From Geoglobus sp. (GTDB taxonomy: Archaea > Halobacteriota > Archaeoglobi > Archaeoglobales > Archaeoglobaceae): a DNA stretch of 5,733 bases. This document shows, piece after piece, positions 1 through 4,548 of the stretch. A program made the translations under genes and the position numbers. The notes under the pieces were generated by a model. The model saw only the letters and a list, made by a program, of their open reading frames with translations, was not told the DNA's origin and did not search any database. The first letter of the stretch is position 1, and every line of letters begins with the position of its first letter. The stretch covers positions 1-5,733 of the forward strand of contig JALUWC010000538.1 in the NCBI GenBank assembly GCA_027019885.1, in the 5' to 3' direction.

Positions 1-347
1 CCCTCTTCAGGATGGAAGACCTCCTCTGGTTCAAGTAGCGGCTCATTGCTGAGCAGAAGCAGCGGAGGCCAGTTACCATCGTTCCAGGCGAGGTAGTAGT
101 GCTCTGGCTCTGTGTTAAGCTCAAGGAAAATGTTTGTTGCTGCTCTGATTGCATTCTCTGTGTACTCCACACCAAATAGTCTATGTTTCCAACACGTTCC
201 TATTGACCTCTCAACAAGTTCGAGGTCTGCGAAGCTCAGTTTTTCGATGTAAAGCAGTCCTTTTGCTTTCTCGCAGAAACATCTGAAAGGTGTGAGCCCA
301 TACCGGTGCAGTGACTCTGCAACCTCAATCCATTTAGGCACTCCCAC
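1..347 (-). CDS. Uncharacterised protein, C-terminus cut by the window edge
   Basis: The reading frame is open from here to the left edge, giving about 115 visible codons of a longer protein. I do not recognise it. It is soluble in appearance, rich in Leu, Glu and aromatic residues, with an early Cys pair (RCFCEK) and a W-N-D-G-N-W segment before the edge; no membrane segment or signal peptide is visible. An AGGAGG site lies at 355-360. An ATG at 351-353 sits only 1 nt after that site, too close for normal initiation, while the in-frame GTG at 345-347 has a 7-nt spacer, so I chose GTG; the ATG would add two residues. The start overlaps the end of the upstream gene (stop at 334-336), implying translational coupling. 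It is the last visible gene of the minus-strand operon that begins at 2128. That it is a real gene is well supported by the overlap and the ribosome binding site; its function is unknown. Confidence 0.7.
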   Translation of the reverse strand, partial: MGVPKWIEVAESLHRYGLTPFRCFCEKAKGLLYIEKLSFADLELVERSIGTCWKHRLFGVEYTENAIRAATNIFLELNTEPEHYYLAWNDGNWPPLLLLSNEPLLEPEEVFHPEE

Positions 348-534
348 CGTCATCCCTCCTTGCCGCCTCCTTGTAGGGGCAACCCTCGGGAGCGTCCTCT
401 TTCCCGAATACGAATTCATCCCCTCTTTTCAGCTCACAGATGGAACCAACGATTTCCTGTTTTTGATTTTTCCAGACGAGCCCGTTGTATTCGCAGTGGT
501 CGCAACACTCGCTGAGAAACTTCTTGTCATTCAC
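334..534 (-). CDS. Small four-cysteine protein, putative metal binding
   Basis: This encodes 66 residues starting at a GTG. A GGAGGAGGG site at 543-551 lies 8 nt upstream, which supports this start over later ones. The protein has Cys at 10, 11, 14, 33 and 52. The spacing C11-x2-C14, C33, C52 followed by Pro-Tyr-Lys resembles small zinc- or iron-sulfur-binding proteins of archaeal mobile elements, but it is not a motif I can assign to a named family, so metal binding is inference. The tail is charged and probably disordered. The start overlaps the upstream gene by 8 nt (GTGAATGA) and the end overlaps the next gene, so it is translated within a coupled operon. No membrane segment is present. 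Confidence 0.65.
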   Translation of the reverse strand: MNDKKFLSECCDHCEYNGLVWKNQKQEIVGSICELKRGDEFVFGKEDAPEGCPYKEAARRDDGGSA

Positions 535-715
535 CGCTATCGCCCTCCTCCTGCCTCCTGAACAGGGTATCCTTGAATCTCTGATTTATCTCCAAAATTT
601 TCCGCTGGAGTTCGTCCGGATCGTCGCCGGTGCCCTTTATCTCCCATATCCACCTGTCGCGGGTCTTTCCGAGCTTGATTTCCCAGCCTCTGCGCTTCAG
701 GATTGAGAAGAACAT
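527..715 (-). CDS. Small uncharacterised charged protein
   Basis: This is a 62-residue protein starting at ATG 713-715. A GGGAGG site at 723-728 with a 7-nt spacer fixes the start. The first half (about residues 10-28) alternates charged and hydrophobic residues (WEIKLG, RWIWEIKG) and looks like two beta strands. The second half (about 32-55) looks like one amphipathic helix, and the end is acidic. I do not recognise a family and claim no function. It overlaps the upstream membrane-protein gene by 19 nt and the downstream GTG gene by 8 nt. Being locked between neighbours with overlaps and its own ribosome binding site is the main evidence that it is real. Confidence 0.65.
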   Translation of the reverse strand: MFFSILKRRGWEIKLGKTRDRWIWEIKGTGDDPDELQRKILEINQRFKDTLFRRQEEGDSGE

Positions 716-1005
716 TGCTCAGCCTCCCTTTTTTCGCTGGCTTTTAGCCGTCTCTTAGCCTCCTCCCTGCCAGGGCAGAGGAAGCATAGTATCCCATCTA
801 AGACCATCACTGCAACTGCAAGCGCAACAGCGACCGCCAGCAGGAAGGCGGCGAAAACGATCGCCACCACAAAAGGCATGTCCTCTAAGTAGCCGTAGTG
901 CCAGTCTGCAAGAATGAAACCAAGCCACCAGCCCGAGAAGAGACCGGTCAAGAAGCTGTAAAAAGCCTTTGTTATCCTGAAAAGTTTTAGCTTATTCACC
1001 TTCAT
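697..1005 (-). CDS. Small membrane protein with two predicted helices
   Basis: The protein has 102 residues from ATG 1003-1005. The start is chosen because GGAGGG at 1013-1018 lies 7 nt upstream and the ATG overlaps the previous stop as ATGA. An upstream in-frame start at 1038 would lie inside the preceding gene and lacks this spacing. A basic N-terminus (KVNKLKLFR) precedes a first hydrophobic stretch at about residues 14-34 (FYSFLTGLFSGWWLGFILA). A short polar link with W-H-Y-G-Y follows, then a long second stretch at about 44-76, rich in Ala and Val. The tail from about 79 is strongly charged (EEAKRRLKASEKREAE). Both ends probably lie in the cytoplasm, with a short external loop. It could be a virion membrane protein or holin-like, but nothing in the sequence decides this. 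Confidence 0.7.
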   Translation of the reverse strand: MKVNKLKLFRITKAFYSFLTGLFSGWWLGFILADWHYGYLEDMPFVVAIVFAAFLLAVAVALAVAVMVLDGILCFLCPGREEAKRRLKASEKREAEQCSSQS

Positions 1006-1199
1006 CTCGCCGCCCTCCTCACAAGCTCCAGAGCACAATGGTCATTGCATGCCTGCCAGCTGCGATCTTTGAGACGGCGCATTCTTGCTGGTGCCCAGAT
1101 CACCCGGTATATTTTCTCAGTATCTCCTCCGCAGTACTGGCATCGCCCTTTCTTCTTGTTTCTAAACGTTCTGAGCTCAATTTCTATCTTGCATGACAC
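1002..1199 (-). CDS. Cys/His-rich putative zinc-binding protein (start unresolved)
   Basis: From the only standard start codon in the frame (GTG 1197-1199) this is 65 residues. It contains C20-x2-C23 followed by Gly-Gly and, 27 residues later, C51-x3-C55, a zinc-ribbon-like arrangement. The region is basic, in keeping with nucleic-acid contact. The GTG has no convincing ribosome binding site, unlike every other gene of this operon. The same frame also continues upstream to 1391 with clearly protein-like content (see the separate entry), so the true N-terminus is probably further upstream. The stop overlaps the next gene as ATGA, placing it firmly in the operon. That this is coding is well supported; where translation begins is not. 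A fusion to the upstream membrane protein by -1 frameshift is one option. Confidence 0.65.
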   Translation of the reverse strand: MSCKIEIELRTFRNKKKGRCQYCGGDTEKIYRVIWAPARMRRLKDRSWQACNDHCALELVRRAAR

Positions 1200-1391
1200 T
1201 GTTTCGAGCTTACCGTCCCTGTACTGGTTGCAGTAGGGTAATTGGCAGCCTGCGAGAATATGAAAATGGTACTCGCGGTGTGCACAGCGCTTGTCACAGC
1301 TGTCTGCGAGGTTACAGCGCTTGATCTCGACAGTGCGAACATATTCTTTAAGCGGCTTTACCGCTGCCTGCTGCGTCGCTCTCCCCCCTTG
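1200..1391 (-). other. Upstream open extension of the Cys/His-rich gene, no standard start codon
   Basis: The frame of the gene at 1002-1199 stays open for 64 more codons, back to a TGA at 1392-1394. I read every codon and found no ATG, GTG or TTG. The translation nevertheless looks like a real zinc-binding domain: Cys in RCNLADSCDKRC, then AHREYHFH, then C-x4-C (GCQLPYC), with mostly C- or G-ending codons like the neighbours. Possible explanations are a non-standard start (for example ACG at 1374-1376, or GTA at 1359-1361 overlapping the upstream TAA), a -1 frameshift from the upstream gene at the G GGG GGA heptamer 1382-1388, or an indel in the sequence or the gene. Confidence 0.55.
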
Positions 1392-1618
1392 TCAAGCTCA
1401 ACCAGTTCGGTGGCTTCTCCCCAGTCTGGGAAGAAAACCATTGCCACCAGCACACTGAGACCGCCTAAGAAAAAGTCCCCGGTCGCTGCATTCGCGCCTC
1501 CGGCAAATGCCAGAAGGTAGCCGAGTACGACTCTGACCAAATAGGTCGTCTTCCCGTTCCTCAGAAACAGGGCACGACTAACCCTGCTTTTCAACTTCTC
1601 CTTAGCTGCTTCCTTCAA
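1358..1618 (-). CDS. Small membrane protein with two predicted helices
   Basis: This encodes 86 residues from a TTG start at 1616-1618. A GGAGGG site overlapping the end of the upstream gene lies 8 nt from the TTG. The ATG at 1623-1625 is only a decoy, because its frame closes after seven codons. The N-terminus is basic (KEAAKEKLKSRVSRALFLR). Hydrophobic stretches follow at about residues 25-46 (YLVRVVLGYLLAFAGGANAA) and 48-64 (DFFLGGLSVLVAMVFF). The tail is charged and ends in Arg-rich residues. The gene starts 3 nt after the upstream stop. Near its end, codons 77-79 (AAG GGG GGA) form a G GGG GGA slippery heptamer; a -1 slip there would join it to the Cys/His-rich frame as a protein of about 205 residues. 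Its function is unknown. Confidence 0.65.
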   Translation of the reverse strand: MKEAAKEKLKSRVSRALFLRNGKTTYLVRVVLGYLLAFAGGANAATGDFFLGGLSVLVAMVFFPDWGEATELVELDKGGERRSRQR

Positions 1619-1621
1619 CTT

Positions 1622-2128
1622 TCATCCCTCCTTTAAAATTTCATCCAATCCGAGCGATTTGCGAATGAACTCCCCCATCTCGACCTCGCAGATCGTCTCA
1701 GGGAGCTTGCCGCTCTTGCAGAGCTGCTTGAAAATCTCCGTCGCTGCCTTCTGTTCTATTTCACGCTGCTTCAGCTGAAGCTTCAGCCTCTCAAGCTCTT
1801 TCTGTTTCTCAAGCTTCTCCCGCTCCCACTGTATTTCCATCTGCTTCTTTAGAAGTCTTGGATCCTGATTTCTCAGGCTCTCTATTATGTCGTCCTTCTC
1901 CCTGAGCTGCTTCTCCAGCTCTGCGATTTTCATCGCCTGCTCTGCTACCTGGCGCTTGAGCTCCTGCTTCTCTGCGTCGTCTCCAGTGCTGATTACACTG
2001 TCCCAGTTTGCAAGCAGCCAGGACAGCGCACGGGGGAAAGAAGAGGTATCTCCGCCAAGGCTTTCAATGCGCGAGAGCAATCCATCAACAACTTCTTTTT
2101 TTATTGTTGTTGTTATGCTGCTACCCAT
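1622..2128 (-). CDS. Coiled-coil protein with RHH-like N-terminus
   Basis: The protein has 168 residues from ATG 2126-2128. AGGAGG at 2135-2140 with a 6-nt spacer fixes the start. The frame is open further upstream to 2290, but that part reads through promoter-like DNA and has no protein character. Residues about 4-46 (SITTTIKKEVVDGLLSRIE, then SSFPRALSWLLANW) have the strand-helix-helix look of a small ribbon-helix-helix domain; this is a pattern judgement. Residues about 52-133 are a long, highly charged coiled coil of Lys, Glu, Gln and Leu. The last 35 residues form a short globular end (KLPETICEVEMGEFIRKSLGLDEIL). It is the first gene of the left operon. Likely roles include DNA binding with oligomerisation, such as partition or regulation, or a structural role. 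None is proven. Confidence 0.7.
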   Translation of the reverse strand: MGSSITTTIKKEVVDGLLSRIESLGGDTSSFPRALSWLLANWDSVISTGDDAEKQELKRQVAEQAMKIAELEKQLREKDDIIESLRNQDPRLLKKQMEIQWEREKLEKQKELERLKLQLKQREIEQKAATEIFKQLCKSGKLPETICEVEMGEFIRKSLGLDEILKEG

Positions 2129-2137
2129 CGCATCCCT

Positions 2138-2151
2138 CCTTGATTTCAAGG
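2138..2151 (-). promoter_or_regulatory. Palindromic putative operator CCTTGAAATCAAGG
   Basis: The arms are 6 bp with a 2-bp centre. It contains TTGAAATC (minus-strand 2149 to 2142), identical to the core of the TATTGAAATC repeats at 3805-3908. It partly overlaps the AGGAGG ribosome binding site of the gene starting at 2128, so a protein bound here would block transcription or loading. The binding role is inference from the shared core. Confidence 0.4.
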
Positions 2152-2163
2152 AAAGGTTGGAGG

Positions 2164-2234
2164 GGGCGCGGGAGGATATAGAGGAGGTGGAGTGTGGTTG
2201 GCATGAGAGGTGAAGGAGGGGAGTTCCCGCGCCC
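2164..2234. repeat. Perfect 10-bp GC-rich inverted repeat with 51-nt loop
   Basis: GGGCGCGGGA at 2164-2173 is matched exactly by its reverse complement at 2225-2234. The loop is purine-rich on the plus strand (many GGAGG-like groups). It could form a stable RNA hairpin in read-through transcripts or mark a protein site; its role is unknown. Confidence 0.5.
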
Positions 2235-2245
2235 TTTCCTCCGCC

Positions 2246-2262
2246 AAAAACAAAAGAGGAGC
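2246..2262 (-). terminator. T-rich terminator-like tract after the integrase
   Basis: On the minus strand, about 10-25 nt after the integrase stop, the sequence reads CTCCTCTTTTGTTTTT. Archaeal transcription commonly ends at such U-rich tracts without a stem-loop. It would separate the regulator-integrase unit from the left operon. Confidence 0.4.
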
Positions 2263-2270
2263 ATAGAGGA

Positions 2271-3569
2271 TTACCCCAGCGATGCCTCAAGCTTAATGGC
2301 GTCTGCCTTACTCAGTCCCCTTAGTGCGAGGATTTCCTGCTTCATCTCCTGCATCATCTGCATGACGCTGTTCAGTGTGACCTTGAGTTCCTTGTTCTCT
2401 GCCTCAAGCTTCTCCAGCCTTGCCTTGAGTGTGAGGTTCTCCTCCTTTACTTTCTCAAGCGGATTCATGCGCGGTATGCAGCGGCGGTAGAACTCCTTGA
2501 TGTCATCAAGGTGCCCGTTGTAGTAGGTGATGATCTCAATGCCCACCGTCTTGCCAGTAACGTACCTGGCGAAGTCGTGATCCTTAGCCCATACGAGGTC
2601 TGTGAATGCCGCACCTCTGAGCACGTGCGGGGTGAGCCTCTCACCCTCTGAGACCTTTATGCCAGCCTTCTTGACAACCTGCCGGAAGTTCCACTCAAGC
2701 TGTGCCTTGCTCATTGGCTTGCCTTCGTGCCCTGGTAAGAGCCAGTCGCCTTCCTTGAGCCCCTTGTACTCTATCCAACTCTTCAGTATCCTCACGCCAT
2801 CCCCGCATACGCCGGTGTAGCGCGGGTGCGAGTCCTTGCCCATTACCTTTGTGCGCTTCCAAGGTATCAGAACAACATCCGGGAGCGGTTCTTGGTTAAG
2901 CTGATTCAGAAGATCGGAGGTCACCTTGATGTACAGTAAATCCTTGCTCATGCCGGTTTGCCTGAGAAGAACCAGGATTATTCTCTGAACGTCATTGGCT
3001 ACAGTTAGCATGCGCTCGTAGAGCTCCGGGGTAATTACCACCTTCTGCTTCTTGTTCCAGCCGTACTCAGGGAAGTTTTCACCCTTCCTAAAGGGTGAGG
3101 CGCCCTCCATGTCGATTGTGGCTCTGAGGAACCCCCTTACGGACATGGTCATTGTGTTTCTCGTGCCTGCTGCAAGGTTTGTGGAGCCGCACTTGGGGCA
3201 TTCCATTACCGGCATGTTCTGAGGCGCGAGCGGGTCGCCGTCTATCCAGTGCCCGCAGCCTCTGCAGGTGTGCCTGAGGTAGTCGAGGTATGCGAGTATT
3301 ATATGCTTGACCTCCGAGGTTGCGGAGCCACGCTTGATCTCGTCGAGGCGCCACTGCCTGAATTCAGATGGAGTTACCGGGTTTTTCTCCGGGTCTCTCC
3401 CCATCGCCTTTGTGAGAAAAAGCAGGAAGTGGGCAACGTGGTTTGCATACTGCTTGTTTGAACGCTTGAAGTTTAGGTAGTTCTGCCATATCGGGTCTTT
3501 CTCGCAGACCTCTGTTTTGAAGCGCTTGACCTCCCCGTTAATCTTGCCTACCTTGAGGTTGAGCTGCAA
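2271..3569 (-). CDS. Tyrosine recombinase (integrase) with zinc ribbon and C-terminal coiled coil
   Basis: This 432-residue site-specific recombinase would catalyse integration and excision of the element. It starts at TTG 3567-3569, supported by GGAGGTGA spaced correctly upstream; the upstream regulator ends 5 nt before it. Domains in order: an N-terminal helical DNA-binding region (about 20-100), a zinc ribbon with C102-x2-C105 and C124-x2-C127, then the catalytic domain (about 175-365). Visible catalytic residues are R203 (LLRQTG), a candidate Lys near 238-241 (WKRTK), the H315-x2-R318 box (TPHVLRG) and the nucleophile Tyr at 349 or 350 (IITYYNGH). Where many relatives have His/Trp in LGH, this protein has K340 (VTGK), a substitution seen in some archaeal integrases. 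Residues about 371-418 form a coiled coil, probably for oligomerisation. The gene is intact, with no sign of the split seen in SSV-type integration. No att site or tRNA is visible in the window. Confidence 0.92.
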   Translation of the reverse strand: MQLNLKVGKINGEVKRFKTEVCEKDPIWQNYLNFKRSNKQYANHVAHFLLFLTKAMGRDPEKNPVTPSEFRQWRLDEIKRGSATSEVKHIILAYLDYLRHTCRGCGHWIDGDPLAPQNMPVMECPKCGSTNLAAGTRNTMTMSVRGFLRATIDMEGASPFRKGENFPEYGWNKKQKVVITPELYERMLTVANDVQRIILVLLRQTGMSKDLLYIKVTSDLLNQLNQEPLPDVVLIPWKRTKVMGKDSHPRYTGVCGDGVRILKSWIEYKGLKEGDWLLPGHEGKPMSKAQLEWNFRQVVKKAGIKVSEGERLTPHVLRGAAFTDLVWAKDHDFARYVTGKTVGIEIITYYNGHLDDIKEFYRRCIPRMNPLEKVKEENLTLKARLEKLEAENKELKVTLNSVMQMMQEMKQEILALRGLSKADAIKLEASLG

Positions 3570-3574
3570 TTACG

Positions 3575-3793
3575 TCACCTCCCAAGTTTCTTGCCAGTTT
3601 TCTCTGTGGTTATCTCTTCAAGTTCAATACCATGTTTTGCCAGTTTTTTCCTGTATTCTCTCAGAAGTCTCCTTACTGCAGTTCTCACGAAATCTGCAGC
3701 ATTCAGGAACAGTTGTTCTTCCTGAACCAGTACGTCTACAGCTTTGCCCTCTTCCAGCGGTAGCTTTACAGTAATCGACTTGACCTGCTTCAT
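3575..3793 (-). CDS. Ribbon-helix-helix transcriptional regulator
   Basis: This encodes 72 residues from ATG 3791-3793, preceded by an AGGTGG site. An in-frame ATG at 3836-3838 would translate the operator repeats themselves and lacks a ribosome binding site, so I reject it. The fold is a CopG/ParD-like RHH: strand SITVKLP (about 6-12), helix A around 17-28, the turn FLNAADF, then helix B VRTAVRRLLREY (about 36-47) and a basic tail. In the family, two strands of a dimer pair and enter the DNA major groove. Ser6, Thr8 and Lys10 would face DNA. The gene is the first of a unit with the integrase (5-nt gap) and lies opposite a paralogous RHH gene at 3940. The likely role is control of the integrase and of its own promoter through the TATTGAAATC repeats upstream. 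An antitoxin role is less likely, as no toxin gene adjoins. Confidence 0.82.
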   Translation of the reverse strand: MKQVKSITVKLPLEEGKAVDVLVQEEQLFLNAADFVRTAVRRLLREYRKKLAKHGIELEEITTEKTGKKLGR

Positions 3794-3804
3794 CTTAAAC
3801 CACC

Positions 3805-3859
3805 TATTGAAATCTATTGATTTCAACAACATAAACATTTATTGAAATCTATTGAAATC
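3805..3859. repeat. Operator repeat cluster TATTGAAATC with embedded palindrome
   Basis: Exact 10-mers lie at 3805-3814, 3840-3849 and 3850-3859; the last two are tandem, one helical turn apart. At 3807-3826, TTGAAATC and GATTTCAA form a perfect 8-bp inverted repeat with the spacer TATT. A 10-bp register suits side-by-side binding of RHH dimers. Lone half-like pieces (CTTCAAAT near 3866) may be degenerate copies. Confidence 0.75.
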
Positions 3860-3898
3860 TATAAACTTCAAATATACAAAAAGTTTACGATGGTAATC

Positions 3899-3908
3899 TA
3901 TTGAAATC
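3899..3908. repeat. Fourth copy of operator repeat TATTGAAATC
   Basis: An exact copy lies 31 bp before the plus-strand RHH start codon, preceded by AATC (3895-3898), which fits a degenerate copy in the same 10-bp register. It would control the plus-strand operon. Confidence 0.65.
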
Positions 3909-3939
3909 TATGAGAATTTAAAGAGAGGTGATTAGGGTC

Positions 3940-4212
3940 ATGGTCGAGGCTAAAAACCCTGCTATTACTGTAAGGGTATCTCAACAAGAGCTTCAACTTA
4001 TCAAGGAGATGGTTAGCAAAGGTAAATATCTCAACCCCGCTGACTTTGCCAGAACTGGAATTAGAAAGCTATTGGATGAGGAACTTGACGCAAAATCTAA
4101 GCTAATATACGAGCTAAAAAACGATTTCTCCCTGTTAGAGGAGGTATTAAATGAGCTGAAAAGAAACGATCGTACTAAAGAGCTAATCCTCGAAATAATT
4201 GGGGGTGGATAG
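3940..4212 (+). CDS. Ribbon-helix-helix transcriptional regulator, paralogue of the divergent gene
   Basis: This encodes 90 residues from ATG 3940-3942. GAGGTGAT at 3925-3932 with a 7-nt spacer decides this start over the GTG at 3928, which lies inside the ribosome binding site. RHH elements are the strand AITVRVS (about 8-14), helix A QQELQLIKEMVSKG (about 15-28), the turn KYLNPADF, and helix B ARTGIRKLLDEEL (about 37-49). Residues about 52-88 form an extra amphipathic helical arm, absent from the other regulator and probably used for dimer or tetramer contacts. The segment LNPADFARTGIRKLL closely matches LNAADFVRTAVRRLL of the divergent gene, showing common origin, yet its codons are far more A+T-rich. 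It is followed 2 nt later by the next gene. The likely role is a repressor of its own operon and/or of the integrase unit. Confidence 0.82.
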   Translation: MVEAKNPAITVRVSQQELQLIKEMVSKGKYLNPADFARTGIRKLLDEELDAKSKLIYELKNDFSLLEEVLNELKRNDRTKELILEIIGGG

Positions 4213-4214
4213 AA

Positions 4215-4538
4215 GTGTTCGTAGAGATAGAATGTCCCTCCTGTGAAGCAGACCTTGTTTTAGATATGTGTATATATGACATAAAAACTTGGGACTCTAC
4301 CAGTAACTACAGGGCTGCAATAAAGACTGTGGAAATTAAAAGAGATTGGCTTAAAAAAGTGGCTGCTAATATCGCATCTGACTTAGAGGGATGCTACGAA
4401 GTCTCGGTGGACTATCTCCTTTACAAGCTGAGTAAAATAGGAATTGAAGGATCTTTAGCCTATGATGTTTTAGAAGTGATAAAAGATATGGCAGGTTTAT
4501 ATGAGCCTGAAGCCGGGATACTCAAAAAAGTCTGTTAG
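4215..4538 (+). CDS. Small protein with CxxC and winged-helix-like C-terminus
   Basis: This encodes 107 residues from GTG 4215-4217, with a purine-rich GGGGGTGGAT just upstream overlapping the previous stop (gap 2 nt). The N-terminus has C7-x2-C10 (ECPSCEADLVLD), like half a zinc ribbon; further Cys at 19, 60 and 107 do not complete an obvious motif. Residues about 40-56 form an amphipathic helix. Residues about 64-106 look like a winged helix: helix VDYLLYKLSKIG, turn IEGSLAYDVLEVIKDMAG, and a wing ending LYEPEAGILKKV. That last phrase resembles the final wing of C-terminal winged helices of archaeal MCM-type and related proteins, where (I/L)YEPxxGxxKxV is common; homology is inferred from pattern only. 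A DNA-binding or replication-accessory role is possible. It is the middle gene of a three-gene operon. Confidence 0.7.
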   Translation: MFVEIECPSCEADLVLDMCIYDIKTWDSTSNYRAAIKTVEIKRDWLKKVAANIASDLEGCYEVSVDYLLYKLSKIGIEGSLAYDVLEVIKDMAGLYEPEAGILKKVC

Positions 4539-4548
4539 GAGTAGATTT

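Larger units (their letters stand above)
2129..2270 (-). promoter_or_regulatory. Intergenic region upstream of the coiled-coil operon
   Basis: This 142-bp gap separates the integrase end from the coiled-coil gene. Just before the ribosome binding site is a palindrome, CCTTGAAATCAAGG on the minus strand (2138-2151), containing the TTGAAATC core found in the regulator operators. An AT-rich CTATAT at about 2176-2181 could be a TATA box for the minus-strand operon, which would put the transcript start near 2150; this is weak. A perfect 10-bp inverted repeat, GGGCGCGGGA (2164-2173) and TCCCGCGCCC (2225-2234), encloses a 51-nt loop. Confidence 0.45.
3794..3939. promoter_or_regulatory. Divergent promoter/operator region between two RHH regulators
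   Basis: The gap of 146 bp drives genes in both directions. Direct copies of TATTGAAATC lie at 3805-3814, 3840-3849, 3850-3859 and 3899-3908, and one reverse half site lies at 3819-3826. For the minus gene, GTTTATA (minus 3866-3860) could be the TATA box, placing the start near 3837 with two operator copies between. For the plus gene, AAATATAC (3870-3877) could serve, placing the start near 3900 under the fourth copy. The TATA assignments are inferred from spacing. The arrangement suggests mutual or autogenous repression. Confidence 0.65.

Noticed and set aside
1184..1342. Minus-strand ATG frame (MFALSRSSAVTSQTA...) across the Cys-rich extension
   Set aside because: It is Ser/Thr/Ala-rich low-complexity output with no ribosome binding site; the neighbouring frame with ordered Cys and His is the convincing one.
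1242..1520. Plus-strand 92-codon frame
   Set aside because: It is antisense to two operon genes, with no ribosome binding site and no recognisable domain.
2129..2290. N-terminal extension of the coiled-coil gene to 2290
   Set aside because: The added residues cross a GC-rich inverted repeat and a putative promoter and overlap the integrase end, while a well-spaced AGGAGG supports ATG 2128.
1887..2490. Two plus-strand open frames of about 100 residues (1887-2213 and 2194-2490)
   Set aside because: They are Ser/Phe/Leu-rich antisense shadows of the coiled-coil gene and the integrase, without ribosome binding sites or protein-like patterns.
3088..3354. Minus-strand 88-codon frame inside the integrase gene
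   Set aside because: It is an Arg/His-rich alternate frame of the intact integrase, which accounts fully for this stretch.
3805..3908. CRISPR-like array
   Set aside because: The repeats are 10 bp with irregular spacing and lie in a divergent promoter, so operator sites are the better explanation.
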